Assembly (NCBI GenBank): GCA_965112735.1
Contig: OZ218954.1
Location: 2,418,001 to 2,482,000, forward strand
Direction of reading: 5' to 3'
DNA length: 64,000 bases
Source of the DNA: Phaeosaccion multiseriatum
Taxonomy: Eukaryota; Ochrophyta, other classes
The notes beneath the pieces are model-generated. The model worked only from the letters and a program-made list of their open reading frames with translations. It searched no databases and was not told where the DNA came from. The position numbers were made by a program, and so were the translations under genes. Shown here piece by piece: positions 55,489-64,000 of the stretch (its first letter is position 1; each line of letters starts with the position of its first letter).

Positions 55489-58238
55489 ATGAGCTCCTAT
55501 GCTGAGGTGAGTAGCTGTGCTTGACGGTGGCTGCTGCTCTTGCTTGTGGCCGTGTTTGTGCCGAATCTGCTGTTGTACTGCTGCTGGCGGCTTGCCCGCC
55601 CCCCTCCTCGTTACTCTGCTTGAGGTTTATCCCTCCTTGGTTCATTGTCCACTTCAGCCGGCAGAGGGAGGCACTATAACATGGCTGGAGGCTCAGCTTT
55701 ACTCACACCCGAAGACCGACTGCAGTGTCTGTTCGACGTGTTTTTTTTGACAGAGATACGCCGCGCCTGCGTCCTTCCCCCTTCCATCCTCCTTACTTCC
55801 CCTGTCCCTCTTGTTACCGACAGCGAAAGAATAATTTCAAAAAGAGCGTAAGCCAGGATGAAGCTCGTCGACGACGTGAGGACACAATGATCAAGATTCG
55901 GAAGGAGAAGAAGCAAGAGCGGCTAGCGCAGCGTCGTCGTCAGAATGATCCGGATGGCCAGGGGGGCGGCCTGCAGGACGGTACCGGGTCGGGAGCCGGG
56001 GGGGCTGGAGGCGCTCTTTTACAGGACAACAATACTGCGGTCAAACTGATGCAGCTTCCCGAGCTCGTCGCCGGAGTGCTCCAGTCCGATCCCAATGTGC
56101 AGCTAGAAATGACCTCGCAGTTCCGGAAATTGCTCAGCATTGAGAGAAATCCGCCAATTCAGCAGGTAGGAGGTCGTATCGCGGTGGTGAAATGCGGCGC
56201 CTGTGGTGGTACCTAGCGCTACGCTGAATGAACTCTCGCTCCATTCCTCCCTTCCCCCCCCCCCCTTCCTCCTCGCAGGTCATTCAAACTGGAGTCGTCC
56301 CCCGATTTGTGGAGTTCTTGCAGCGAGAGGACATGCCCGCGCTGCAATTTGAAGCAGCATGGGCCCTCACCAATATCGCGTCGGGGACGAGTGACCACAC
56401 GCGCACGGTGATTGACCACGGTGCTGTGGATGTCTTCGTGCGTCTGTTGCACAGCCCAAACGACGACGTGAGGGAGCAGGCGGTGTGGGCTCTGGGGAAC
56501 ATCGCAGGCGATTCTCCTGACTGTAGAAACCTTGTCTTGAAGAAAGGCGAGTGGCGGACACTTAGGAATCCTCTCTCTTGAGTTGCCATGCACGTGAGCT
56601 TACTGTGCGCCCCCGTTGTTTGCCTCTCTCATCCAGGTGGTATGCCCCCCCTCTTGGAGCAGCTGAATGACAGATCGAAGCTGTCCATGCTTCGCAACGC
56701 TACGTGGACCCTGAGCAACTTTTGTAGGGGCAAGCCCCAACCGCCTTTCGAGATGGTCAAGCTAGCTTTGCCTCGCCTAGCAAAGTTCATCTACAGCTCT
56801 GATGAGGAGGTGCTGACGGATGCCTGCTGGGCTCTGTCGTATTTGAGCGACGGCTCAAACGACAAGATTCGGGCCGTTATAGAAGAGGTTAGTTCGTACG
56901 TCTCATATTTGGGCCATTCGCGCAATGTCATGAACACAGGCCGCCGTCAGACACGATACACTAAAGGACTGATGGACAACCCCCCCAACATGTGTCTCTC
57001 AGGGTGCCTGTCAGCGGCTCGTGGAGCTCCTAGTACATCCTAGTGCGTCGGTTCAGACACCTGCCTTGCGGACAGTTGGTAATATTGTCACGGGGGATGA
57101 CATTCAAACGCAGGTGCGACGCTCCTCTCACAGTGCCCCCCTCATGTCCACCACACACCCTGGCTCTTGCCCACCGATGGAGCTGTTGTCACGTGTCTGC
57201 ATCTCTTGTGCAGGTGATACTGAACTGCAATGCTCTACCCATGCTGCGAGCGCTTTTGCAAAGTCCCAAGAAGGGAATCGTCAAGGAAGCGTGCTGGACG
57301 ATATCCAACATCACAGCGGGCAACAGGGAGCAAATCCAGGCGGTGAGTCGGCTAGACGCGTCCGAGATGGGAGACAGACAGGCCGACTCTCTCTTCCTGC
57401 AGCAGCAAGGAAGGCCACACTGGCTTCTCACAACACTCTTTGGGCTCCCCACTATTAACAGGTGATCAACAATGGAATCATTCCGCCTCTCGTCAAGCTC
57501 CTCGCAGAGGCAGAATTTGAGATCCAAAAAGAGGTACGAGACGAAAGAAGCTTGTGTTCTTCTCTCGCCCTCTCTCTTCTTTCTCTCTCTCTCGCTCACT
57601 GGAGTCTTGTCCAGAGGCTGTTTGTTGTCCATCTTTCCCCCATTGACGACTGATGGTGCGTGTCTGTGGCAACGCCTGGGGGACACAGGCGGCGTGGGCT
57701 ATCAGCAACGCCACGAGCGGGGGGGACGTGGCTCAGATACAGGAGCTGGTTCGTTGCGAATGTATTTCTCCGCTCTGCGACCTGCTGAAGGTCCAGGACG
57801 CCAAGATAATAACAGTGGCCCTGGAAGCGCTGGAGAACGTACTAAAGATGGGGGAGGGCACAAAGGGGGGGCAGCCGGATGGGAGCAATCGCATGGCTCA
57901 GTTCATCGAGGAGGCGGAGGGTCTGGACCGCCTCGAGGAGCTTCAGACACACATGAATGAGAACATTTACAAGAAGAGCCAGAAGATTCTCTTGACGGTG
58001 AGTCAATGACGCTCGTTCTTGCACCAATTCGTTCAGGCCCTAACTCCTTGACTGTTGGTGCCGGTTCGTCCAGTACTTTGGCGGGGAGGACGAAGAGGAG
58101 GAGGCCACCCCACAAATTGCAGACGGGCAGTACGTGTTCGGAAATACCGTGCCACTTCAAGACGGGTCATCACAGCAGCAGCCGCAGCAGGAGCAACAGC
58201 ACCAATTCAATTTCGCAGGGGGTGGCCCCATGGGATAG
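55489..58238 (+). CDS. Importin alpha (karyopherin alpha)
   Basis: Adaptor that binds classical nuclear localisation signals and hands cargo to importin beta. Exons: 55489-55506, 55824-56165, 56279-56546, 56637-56887, 57003-57113, 57214-57342, 57462-57533, 57689-57997, 58074-58238, giving 554 residues. The IBB domain reads [19 protein letters not shown]…[15 protein letters not shown]. Armadillo repeats follow with the Trp-x3-Asn NLS-binding pattern ([67 protein letters not shown]). The C-terminus is acidic and then Gln-rich. Intron 3 begins GCGAGT; using this GC-AG splice gives the expected [13 protein letters not shown]. The first exon encodes only MSSYAE. Confidence 0.95.
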
Positions 58239-58979
58239 TCTGCTGGTACCGCAGTGCCACACCCCATGGGATAGTCTGCTGGTACTACCGCAATGCCACA
58301 AGTGCCACACACGTCGCGTCCCGCGTCTAGAAATGAGGATTTGGCGTGAGCCTGCCCATTTCCCTCCGGTATGTGTCGCTGCTTCATTTCTCTTCACTTT
58401 GGAGTTGGAATCTCACTTGACCTCTCTGGTGCTCGTTTTGTCATCATCTCCAGGCCACCGCTTCTGCATCGGGCAGCCCCAGGCCAGCCCCCCCCCCCCC
58501 CACATTCCCGCCCTCTCCCTCTCCCCCCCCCCTCCCCCCTCCCGCGGCCGCAGCGCCGCCGCAGCAGGACCGCCCCTGCACCCCAACTCTCTGGGCCCCT
58601 CGGGGACCCCTACCCTCTCCGAAGTTGTGGCGTGTGGCATCACCCGCAGAAGTGTGTTCTTCGGGATGGCTACTACAAGCAGGAGGACTGAGTGGGGGGG
58701 GGGGGGGGCGGGGGTAACTGAAGCAGCGACTCGTGAGGCAGCACGGAGCAGCTGCTGCCGAGCCTAATCCACCCTTTGTATAAAACAGTCCTCTCCAGGG
58801 ATTGAAATAATGTATTTCACAGTTTGTGGCCAAGAGACCGCAAGCAAGGGCGGAGGCAGCCCACCGCGCCATGAAAACGCTGCACGCCCTTCCATTTTTT
58901 ACTCTCCATCGTGCGCAGTACTCAAAAGAGCAGAAAGGCAAAGGCACGTATTTTCCAACATCAATGGCCCTGTCCACCT
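58239..58979. other. 3' flanks of convergent genes; small tandem duplication
   Basis: CCCCATGGGATAGTCTGCTG occurs at the importin alpha stop (about 58227) and again at about 58262, a 35 bp tandem duplication that repeats the stop-codon context. The rest contains poly-C (58488-58500) and poly-G (58697-58708) runs and no credible gene. Confidence 0.6.
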
Positions 58980-60522
58980 CTACCTTTCCCTCTCTCGCGG
59001 AAAGCTGCGGCTGCGGCTACGCGAATAGCGCCCCCCCCCACGTCCCCGAGGAGACGGGCTGCGGCGGCGAGGAGGTGGGCTCCTGCTCCGAGAGTAACGC
59101 CCGCCGCGGCGAGGTGGGGAAGCGCTGCGGTAGCGACCACGGGGCGGACTTCGAGACTCCTGGCGTGCGTAGCGGTCGCTCTCATCCATCTAAAAGTGTA
59201 GACACAAAAGAAATGGGGCAAGACAAGGAAGGCAGAGGCATGAGCTCGCAGTGCAGACAAGGCTGCTATTGAGCGTCTCTGCGCATGGCCAAACCTCACC
59301 ATCTCCACGCGGATTTTCCTCTCCATAAAGTCTGTGCCGTCGAGCTCTCTAACTGCATTCTCCATGTCGCCGCGGTTGGAGAACTCGGCCACGCTGAAAA
59401 GGAGGGCGTTGGGTGAAGCAACACGACATTAGCCGAAAGGGGGGGAGGGGGAGAGCGCAGACCCGCGCCTTCGCAGCAGACGTGGAGCGGTAGGTCGGGG
59501 AATGGCCCTCATGTCTTCGGAGGTCTCTGTCAATGGTGACCGCAACCACACCGACTGAGCGACGCCCCCCAGCCGAATTCTCGTGCAAAGCCTTCTCACT
59601 CCTCCTGGAGGCTGCCTCATACCCTCTCAAGCAGCGTGAATCTAGCCAGGTCAGCCACCTTCGTTCAGTTGTTGTGAAACAACCACCAGAGGACCCCCTC
59701 CTGCTAACCGCTGAGCAGATGAGGAGACCCTTGCCCCCTCAAAGCAGGTAGTGGAGAGGCGGGCGAGGACGACTGGCAGTTGGATACGCAGAGAGTCGCG
59801 AAAGAAGACCACATGCAGCAGGAGCCACCGGGGGAGCCGACCTCAGACCACACATGCTCATACATAAACGTACCCCTCGTCGCCGTAAACATCTGCGAAG
59901 ATCACGTCTCCGACCTTCCGCGCAAAGTCCTTGAGATCGGTCCATCTGGTTCCCTCCGGTAATCCCAGCATCTTGGGGAGAAAAGGCCATCGTCAGGGTT
60001 TGCTCTGCTCCGAGCGGGTGCACTTCTATTCCAGTTAACAAACGTACCTTCACCTTGAATCCTGTGCGAGGTGGGGCTCGGCGCCGATCGTCCCCACCGC
60101 GGTCTCCGTACCGCCCGCCCCCTCCCCTGCTGTCCCCACCGCGACGCTGATTAGACTGGATCAAGGCAGAGGGTACACACACAGAGAGAGAGAAAGAGAG
60201 AGAGAGAGAAAGAGAGAAAGAGAGGGAGAGACAGAGTTGAAGAAAGAGATGGCCTAATACACAAATCCTTTTCCACCCCCTTTTGCCGTACCAACTCTGT
60301 GCGGATCGTCTTGTCTCCCAGACGCCGGCCGTCTGTAGCACGGATGGCCTCGTCTGCATCACGCGGGTCTTCGTACCAGGCGAAGGCGAAGCCGGGGGGG
60401 TTACGCGCCACCCACAGCTTGCTCAGTCGACCGTGCCTCTCGAACTCGTCCTTCAAATCTCTCTCGTCCACGCCCTCCACGTTCCCGATCCAAATCTTTG
60501 TTCCTCTGGGATCACCCATCAT
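58980..60522 (-). CDS. SR-type splicing factor with two RRMs (SRSF1-like)
   Basis: RNA-binding regulator of pre-mRNA splicing. Exons: 60522-60292, 60155-60048, 59971-59874, 59393-59300, 59189-58980, giving 246 residues. RRM1 (about 8-77) has KIWIGNVEG (RNP2) and FAFAWYEDPRDADEAIRAT (RNP1 region). A Gly/Arg-rich linker follows (RRGGDSRGGGGRYGDRGGDDRR). RRM2 (about 112-175) starts MLGLPEGTRWTDLKDFARKVG, close to the SWQDLKD signature of SRSF1 pseudo-RRMs. The tail is an RS domain with RSRSPPPRRRSPSPRGRG. Two consecutive ATGs open the gene. A (GA)n tract at about 60182-60237 lies in the first intron. Confidence 0.93.
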
Positions 60523-60689
60523 ACACCCCGTCCTTCCCTATTTTGTATTATGTTCCTTTCTTCTCTTGTTCCCTGTTTGTATTGTCCCTGTTCCCTATTG
60601 TAACAACAATATCCAACCAGCAGCCTGTAGGGACCCCCCTGGAAACGGACTGATTTTCCTCTTTGTTTTCTCCACTCTCTCTCTTCCTC

Positions 60690-61244
60690 ATGAATTCAAT
60701 CCCGAAGACGACGCCACAGCTGTACAAGGATTGCCTCCGGCTCATTAATCATGTTGCGGGAAAGGTGCGTGACGGACGGGAAAGAGCTTAGCTTTCTGGG
60801 CCTCGCAAAGCCCTGGCTCTTTTTCATTGGGCCCTCTTTTGTGTCGGGTAGGGGAGTAACCACAGCTATCAAACTGCTCCGACGGAACTCTTCACACACT
60901 CTAAGCAAGTTTCACCCCCTCCTTTCTTCTTGTAGGGAGCTAAGGCAGAGAACATGAAGAAGCTTGTGCGCAACGAGTTTGTCAAGAACAAGTTTGTGAA
61001 AGACGCAGCGCAAGTGGAGCTTCTTCGATCCAAGTAAGAAGTATTGAGCAGTGAGGTGGCTGCTCGGCTTCTGCTTCTTCTCACCCACCCCACCCACTCC
61101 TTGAATCAACCTCGCAGTGCCGTCAGGGGTCTCTCAAATTACTTCCTGCAAACCTCAGGACTCGGGGACGCTAGAGTGAAGCGGAGAATGGAGCAGCAAA
61201 GGGCAGACGTGGTTGAGGAATTGAAGAAAGGGCAAAAGACATGA
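60690..61244 (+). CDS. Small LYR-motif-like protein
   Basis: Exons 60690-60764, 60936-61033, 61118-61244 give 99 residues. LYR-motif proteins are small, basic, mostly mitochondrial helical proteins that help assemble respiratory complexes or act in iron-sulfur delivery. Here PQLYKDCLRLINHVAG corresponds to the LYR region with LYK, followed by MKKLVRNEFVKNKFVKDAAQVELL and AVRGLSNYFLQTSGLGD, the usual three-helix pattern. I cannot assign the specific subgroup. The gene is divergent from the SR-type gene across 167 bp. Confidence 0.72.
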
Positions 61245-62339
61245 TTGCGAAGGGGCTTACGGGTCGAGTTACTTCTCAATCAAGTATTCTGGATGGGAAG
61301 CAAGTGAGGTGCACCCGTAAAACCAAGTCGACTTGAGCAGGAAGGAGAGAAAGAAGGAAGCACCCAATTACCCTCAGAATCTGCATTACGAGGTAGCAGG
61401 ACGAGACAGCAGCCCCAGACGATGGCTTCGCCGGAGTGAAGGATGATTTGTGGTTCAGCGACAAGGAGCTCGACTTAACGAGCTGTTCTTCCTTCGAAAA
61501 AGGCGTTCAGCAAACCGACGTTGAGGAGAGCCACGCACGTTAAGGAAGCCCCTCCTGGCTCTTGACTACTGGCCGAAGGCCAGCCCTGGCGTTGGGCTTT
61601 TGGGGGTCTTTGCTTGATTGCCTTCTAGCTTCCGGCTCTTTTTTGCTAGCACGATAGCGTTCTGGGGCCTGTGGGCGAGGCCAGCACCTCGCTTCTGGCT
61701 CGGCCGCAGGCCAGCCCTGGCTTTTGGCCTCTGGGAGGGCCCAAAAGTCCTGTCTGGGGCCGACCGCCGGGCAGGAGCCACCGCGGTAGCAGCCGCTCAG
61801 CTGGAGTCGGCCGCAATCAATGGCCTCTCCCCCAATCCCCAGAAAGTACTTGGAAGTGAAGGTGTCTGGTACTCGGGGGCGAAGCTAGAGTTAATTATTA
61901 CCTCACTCTTAGTCACCTAAGAAGAGGAGGGGTATTAGGGGCCCTTTACCCCCCCTACTTGCCCGAGGAGGAGGAGCACTGGTCCGGCGCCGTGGTTGAG
62001 CCGTCCCAGGAAGGCGCGCTCTCGCTCCGAGAGCCACATCTGGTGGCTGTAGTTGATGAGCGACGGAGAAGGAGAGCATCCTTAATCTATGGTTGTCTAA
62101 AAGTAACGTCTCACCGCCCCGGGGAACTTAGCCACCGAGGTCGTATCCCTCCGACTCGTCAGTCCTCCCCATCGGAACAAAGTTGATACCAGCCAGGATC
62201 CTGTGTCGAATCGATCGTTCGTGTCGGGCCCGCTGGAGCGCCACGGCTCACACGGCCAATTGTGGGCCCCAAATACAAATTCGACCCCTGACACGCTATC
62301 GCCCACTTTGGAGCCGGCTGGCCCAGGAATGACGCAAAC
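61245..62339. other. Repeat-rich intergenic region
   Basis: Around 61560-61770 a phrase GGCCAGCCCTGGC appears twice (about 61577 and 61712) amid related GC-rich sequence. At about 62280 TTCGACCCCTGACACGCTATC matches the left end of the inverted-repeat element without a visible right end. No gene supported; the frame at 61618-61920 lacks recognisable domains. Confidence 0.5.
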
Positions 62340-62780
62340 AGCCCTTCGGCCCCATGCACGCCTAGCCGTTTTGCTCTAGGCCGCTCACTTTTCAGTCCTA
62401 GGCGGCCTATATAGCCGCCTCTAGGCAGCCTCCCAGTGACCGTGGGCGCGTGCGTGGTGCCGCCCAGCCAGTGGGTAGCAGCACACCTGTAGGCCTGCAC
62501 TCCTCGTAGGGCCAGCGAGGCGGAAGAGACAACACGAACCAAGTCTACTCCTCACTTCCAATCCCATGCAATGAAACTGACTACTCTTTGCACTCTGGGC
62601 ACTCCCACCGTCCGCCTAGTTGGCTGGGGTCTGCCCTAGGCCGCGCGGGCCTCCGGCCCGCCTAGGCCGCCTAGGCGGCGGCATATAAATAGGCCGAGAG
62701 CCTACGGCCCTCGCTAGGCCGGGCAATTTTCCCAAATAGGCCTAGGCCGCTGTGCGCGCGCGTGCATGGGGCCGAAGCTC
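62340..62780. repeat. Dispersed GC-rich repeat, copy 2
   Basis: Matches 46681-46910 (GCCGCTCACTTTTCAGTCCT, GTGACCGTGGGCGCGTGCGT, CCGCCCAGCCAGTGG) and then 47640-47790 (GAGAGCCTACGGCCCTCGCT, AATAGGCCTAGGCCGC). Many GGCC/CCTAGG palindromes. It ends about 100 bp before the CSN8 start, so it forms part of that gene's upstream region. Confidence 0.7.
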
Positions 62781-62888
62781 TCGCATAACCTTCGAAGTTG
62801 GTGATACGGTGGTCGATTTTTTTTTCCCTTTTGTCTCTCTTCCTCCCCTCTCTCATTTCTCCTCATCTCTCTGAACCAGGACCCTAAT

Positions 62889-63946
62889 ATGAAGAAGGAG
62901 AAGGAAACCCATGCCCTGCTTGAAGGGCTCGTGCGGGATAGGCGCCTAGAAGCCGCTCTGCAGTTGTGCGAAGAAGAGGAAATTCGTTCGGAAGGAGGGG
63001 AGACGGAAGTGTTTTTCAGCATGCAGGTGCGCGGCACAGTAGGGGCTTGGCTATGGATGTTGCTTTCAGCAAGCAGCATGGAAGGGCGGAGTGTGTTGAG
63101 GGTGCCCTTGGCTTTGTGCAGGGGCCGAGGACGGCTATGTGCTTACCTTTTTCGCAACTCGTGTCCCGTCTCCCCCCAGATGTGCCTCTACCTAATCACC
63201 GAGGACTTGGACAATGCCAGATTCTTGTGGAAGCGTATACCCCCTTTGTTTAAAAGCGAAGAGGGGGATGCCTTTGCTCTGTGGGAGGTGGGGAAAGCGC
63301 TGTGGCGGAGGTAAGTAAAGTACATCAATTTGGGGGGGGGGGGCGAAAAGGGATAGAGACTCATGTTTAGTCCACCACGTCTCCTCTCTTTGGGGCTAGG
63401 TCTGCACCTGATGCGTACGCATGCTTGAGGCGGCGACCCCAGTGGTCTCCTGGCGTCGATTCCCTCGTCGCTGTCCTCGCGGAGAGGCTGACCGAGCGCC
63501 AGGTTCGTTGTCGTCCAGTCTTTTCTTTGTGTCTAGTCACATCCTAAACTCGAGCTCCTCCACGACTGCAGCGCTCCTTAATGGCGAAGGCCTACACGGC
63601 GGTCCCACTTGACGCAGCTGCGGCCAGGCTTGGCATGACAACTGCCCAGGCCAAAGCGTACTTGGAGACACACGTGAGTAGTTTTGTAGTAAGTGGTGGT
63701 GGGTTCCCATGTTGGTAATGGTCCGTCTGTGTTTTTTTACTGTCTCTTTTGTACGTGTAGGGGTGGACACTTGCAGCCGAGGACGGTGCTGCAGCTTTGG
63801 CGTGCCCGCCGTCTCTGAGCGGGAGTGGCGGCCTTGTTGGACCGGACGAAAGGCGCCTTCAAGCGCTGCCATTGGGTGACGAGCAGCTCATTAAGATGTC
63901 GGAGTACATCACTTTCCTGGAGGGATCCAGGCAAGGTGTGCGATAA
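62889..63946 (+). CDS. CSN8: COP9 signalosome subunit 8
   Basis: Subunit of the COP9 signalosome, which removes Nedd8 from cullins. Exons: 62889-63026, 63180-63310, 63400-63502, 63572-63673, 63761-63946, giving 219 residues, the usual size. Matches: helical N-terminus ALLEGLVRDRRLEAALQLCEE, LITEDLDNARFLWKRIPPLFK, DAFALWEVGKALWRR, and a PCI/winged-helix part SLMAKAYTAVPLDAAAARLGMTTAQAKAYLETHGWTL. It ends with a short helix IKMSEYITFLEG. CSN8 shares its fold with PSMD8/eIF3k, but the NARFLWKRIP stretch favours CSN8. Its stop is 55 bp from the window end. Confidence 0.9.
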
Positions 63947-64000
63947 GGACACTGTATTAATGGAGAACAAAAGCGTGGAGGAAAGAGAGCGATTGTCGAC

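Noticed and set aside
61618-61920. 100-residue plus-strand frame
   Set aside because: Lies in locally repeated GC-rich sequence with competing frames on the other strand and no recognisable domain.

Overview
The window reads as nuclear DNA of a photosynthetic stramenopile (ochrophyte) alga. Almost every gene is split by short introns of about 60-150 bp, eukaryote-only proteins are present (importin alpha, NASP, PIAS, CSN8, RPL17), and several predicted proteins start with a signal peptide followed by a Phe-containing cleavage motif of the heterokont plastid type. A fused APS kinase-ATP sulfurylase-pyrophosphatase and an EsV-1-7 Cys/His-repeat protein also point to stramenopiles. A B9D1 gene implies a ciliated or flagellated stage, so a non-flagellate genus is less likely. 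I cannot name the species. Exon boundaries were placed by eye from reading frame, splice dinucleotides and family conservation.

Layout. 1-660: a short terminal-inverted-repeat element beside a (CA)n microsatellite. 773-33900: a gene-dense block, often with divergent or convergent neighbours. It holds glucose-6-phosphate isomerase, a plastid-type unknown protein, a Pin1-type prolyl isomerase, UMP/CMP kinase, indole-3-glycerol-phosphate synthase, a PIAS/SIZ SUMO ligase, peptide deformylase, a CCDC12/Cwf18 protein, large surface protein A, a NASP histone chaperone, an Ulp1-like protease, a dual-specificity phosphatase, a second plastid-type unknown, a DUF1015 protein, the trifunctional sulfate-activation enzyme, and large surface protein B. 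Proteins A and B are inverted paralogues. They share a nearly identical 2.18 kb central tract (14887-17065 and 31311-33489) although both their ends are diverged.

33900-52400 is repeat-rich: more copies of the inverted-repeat element, B9D1, a 4.7 kb (GGGA)n tract, tandem and dispersed repeats, a 300 bp fold-back element, an RWP-RK-type gene, a sulfotransferase-like gene, the EsV-1-7 gene and a B9D1 pseudogene fragment. 52414-61244 is again gene-dense: RPL17, FolD-type folate enzyme, importin alpha, an SR-type splicing factor and a small LYR-type protein. 61245-62888 is repeat-rich, and the window closes with COP9 signalosome subunit 8.

Functional links are loose, as expected in a eukaryote. 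The sulfate-activating enzyme makes PAPS, which a sulfotransferase such as the one near 48.2-49.2 kb would use. A SUMO ligase and a SUMO-protease-like gene lie about 9 kb apart. Several gene pairs share divergent promoter regions of 115-300 bp.
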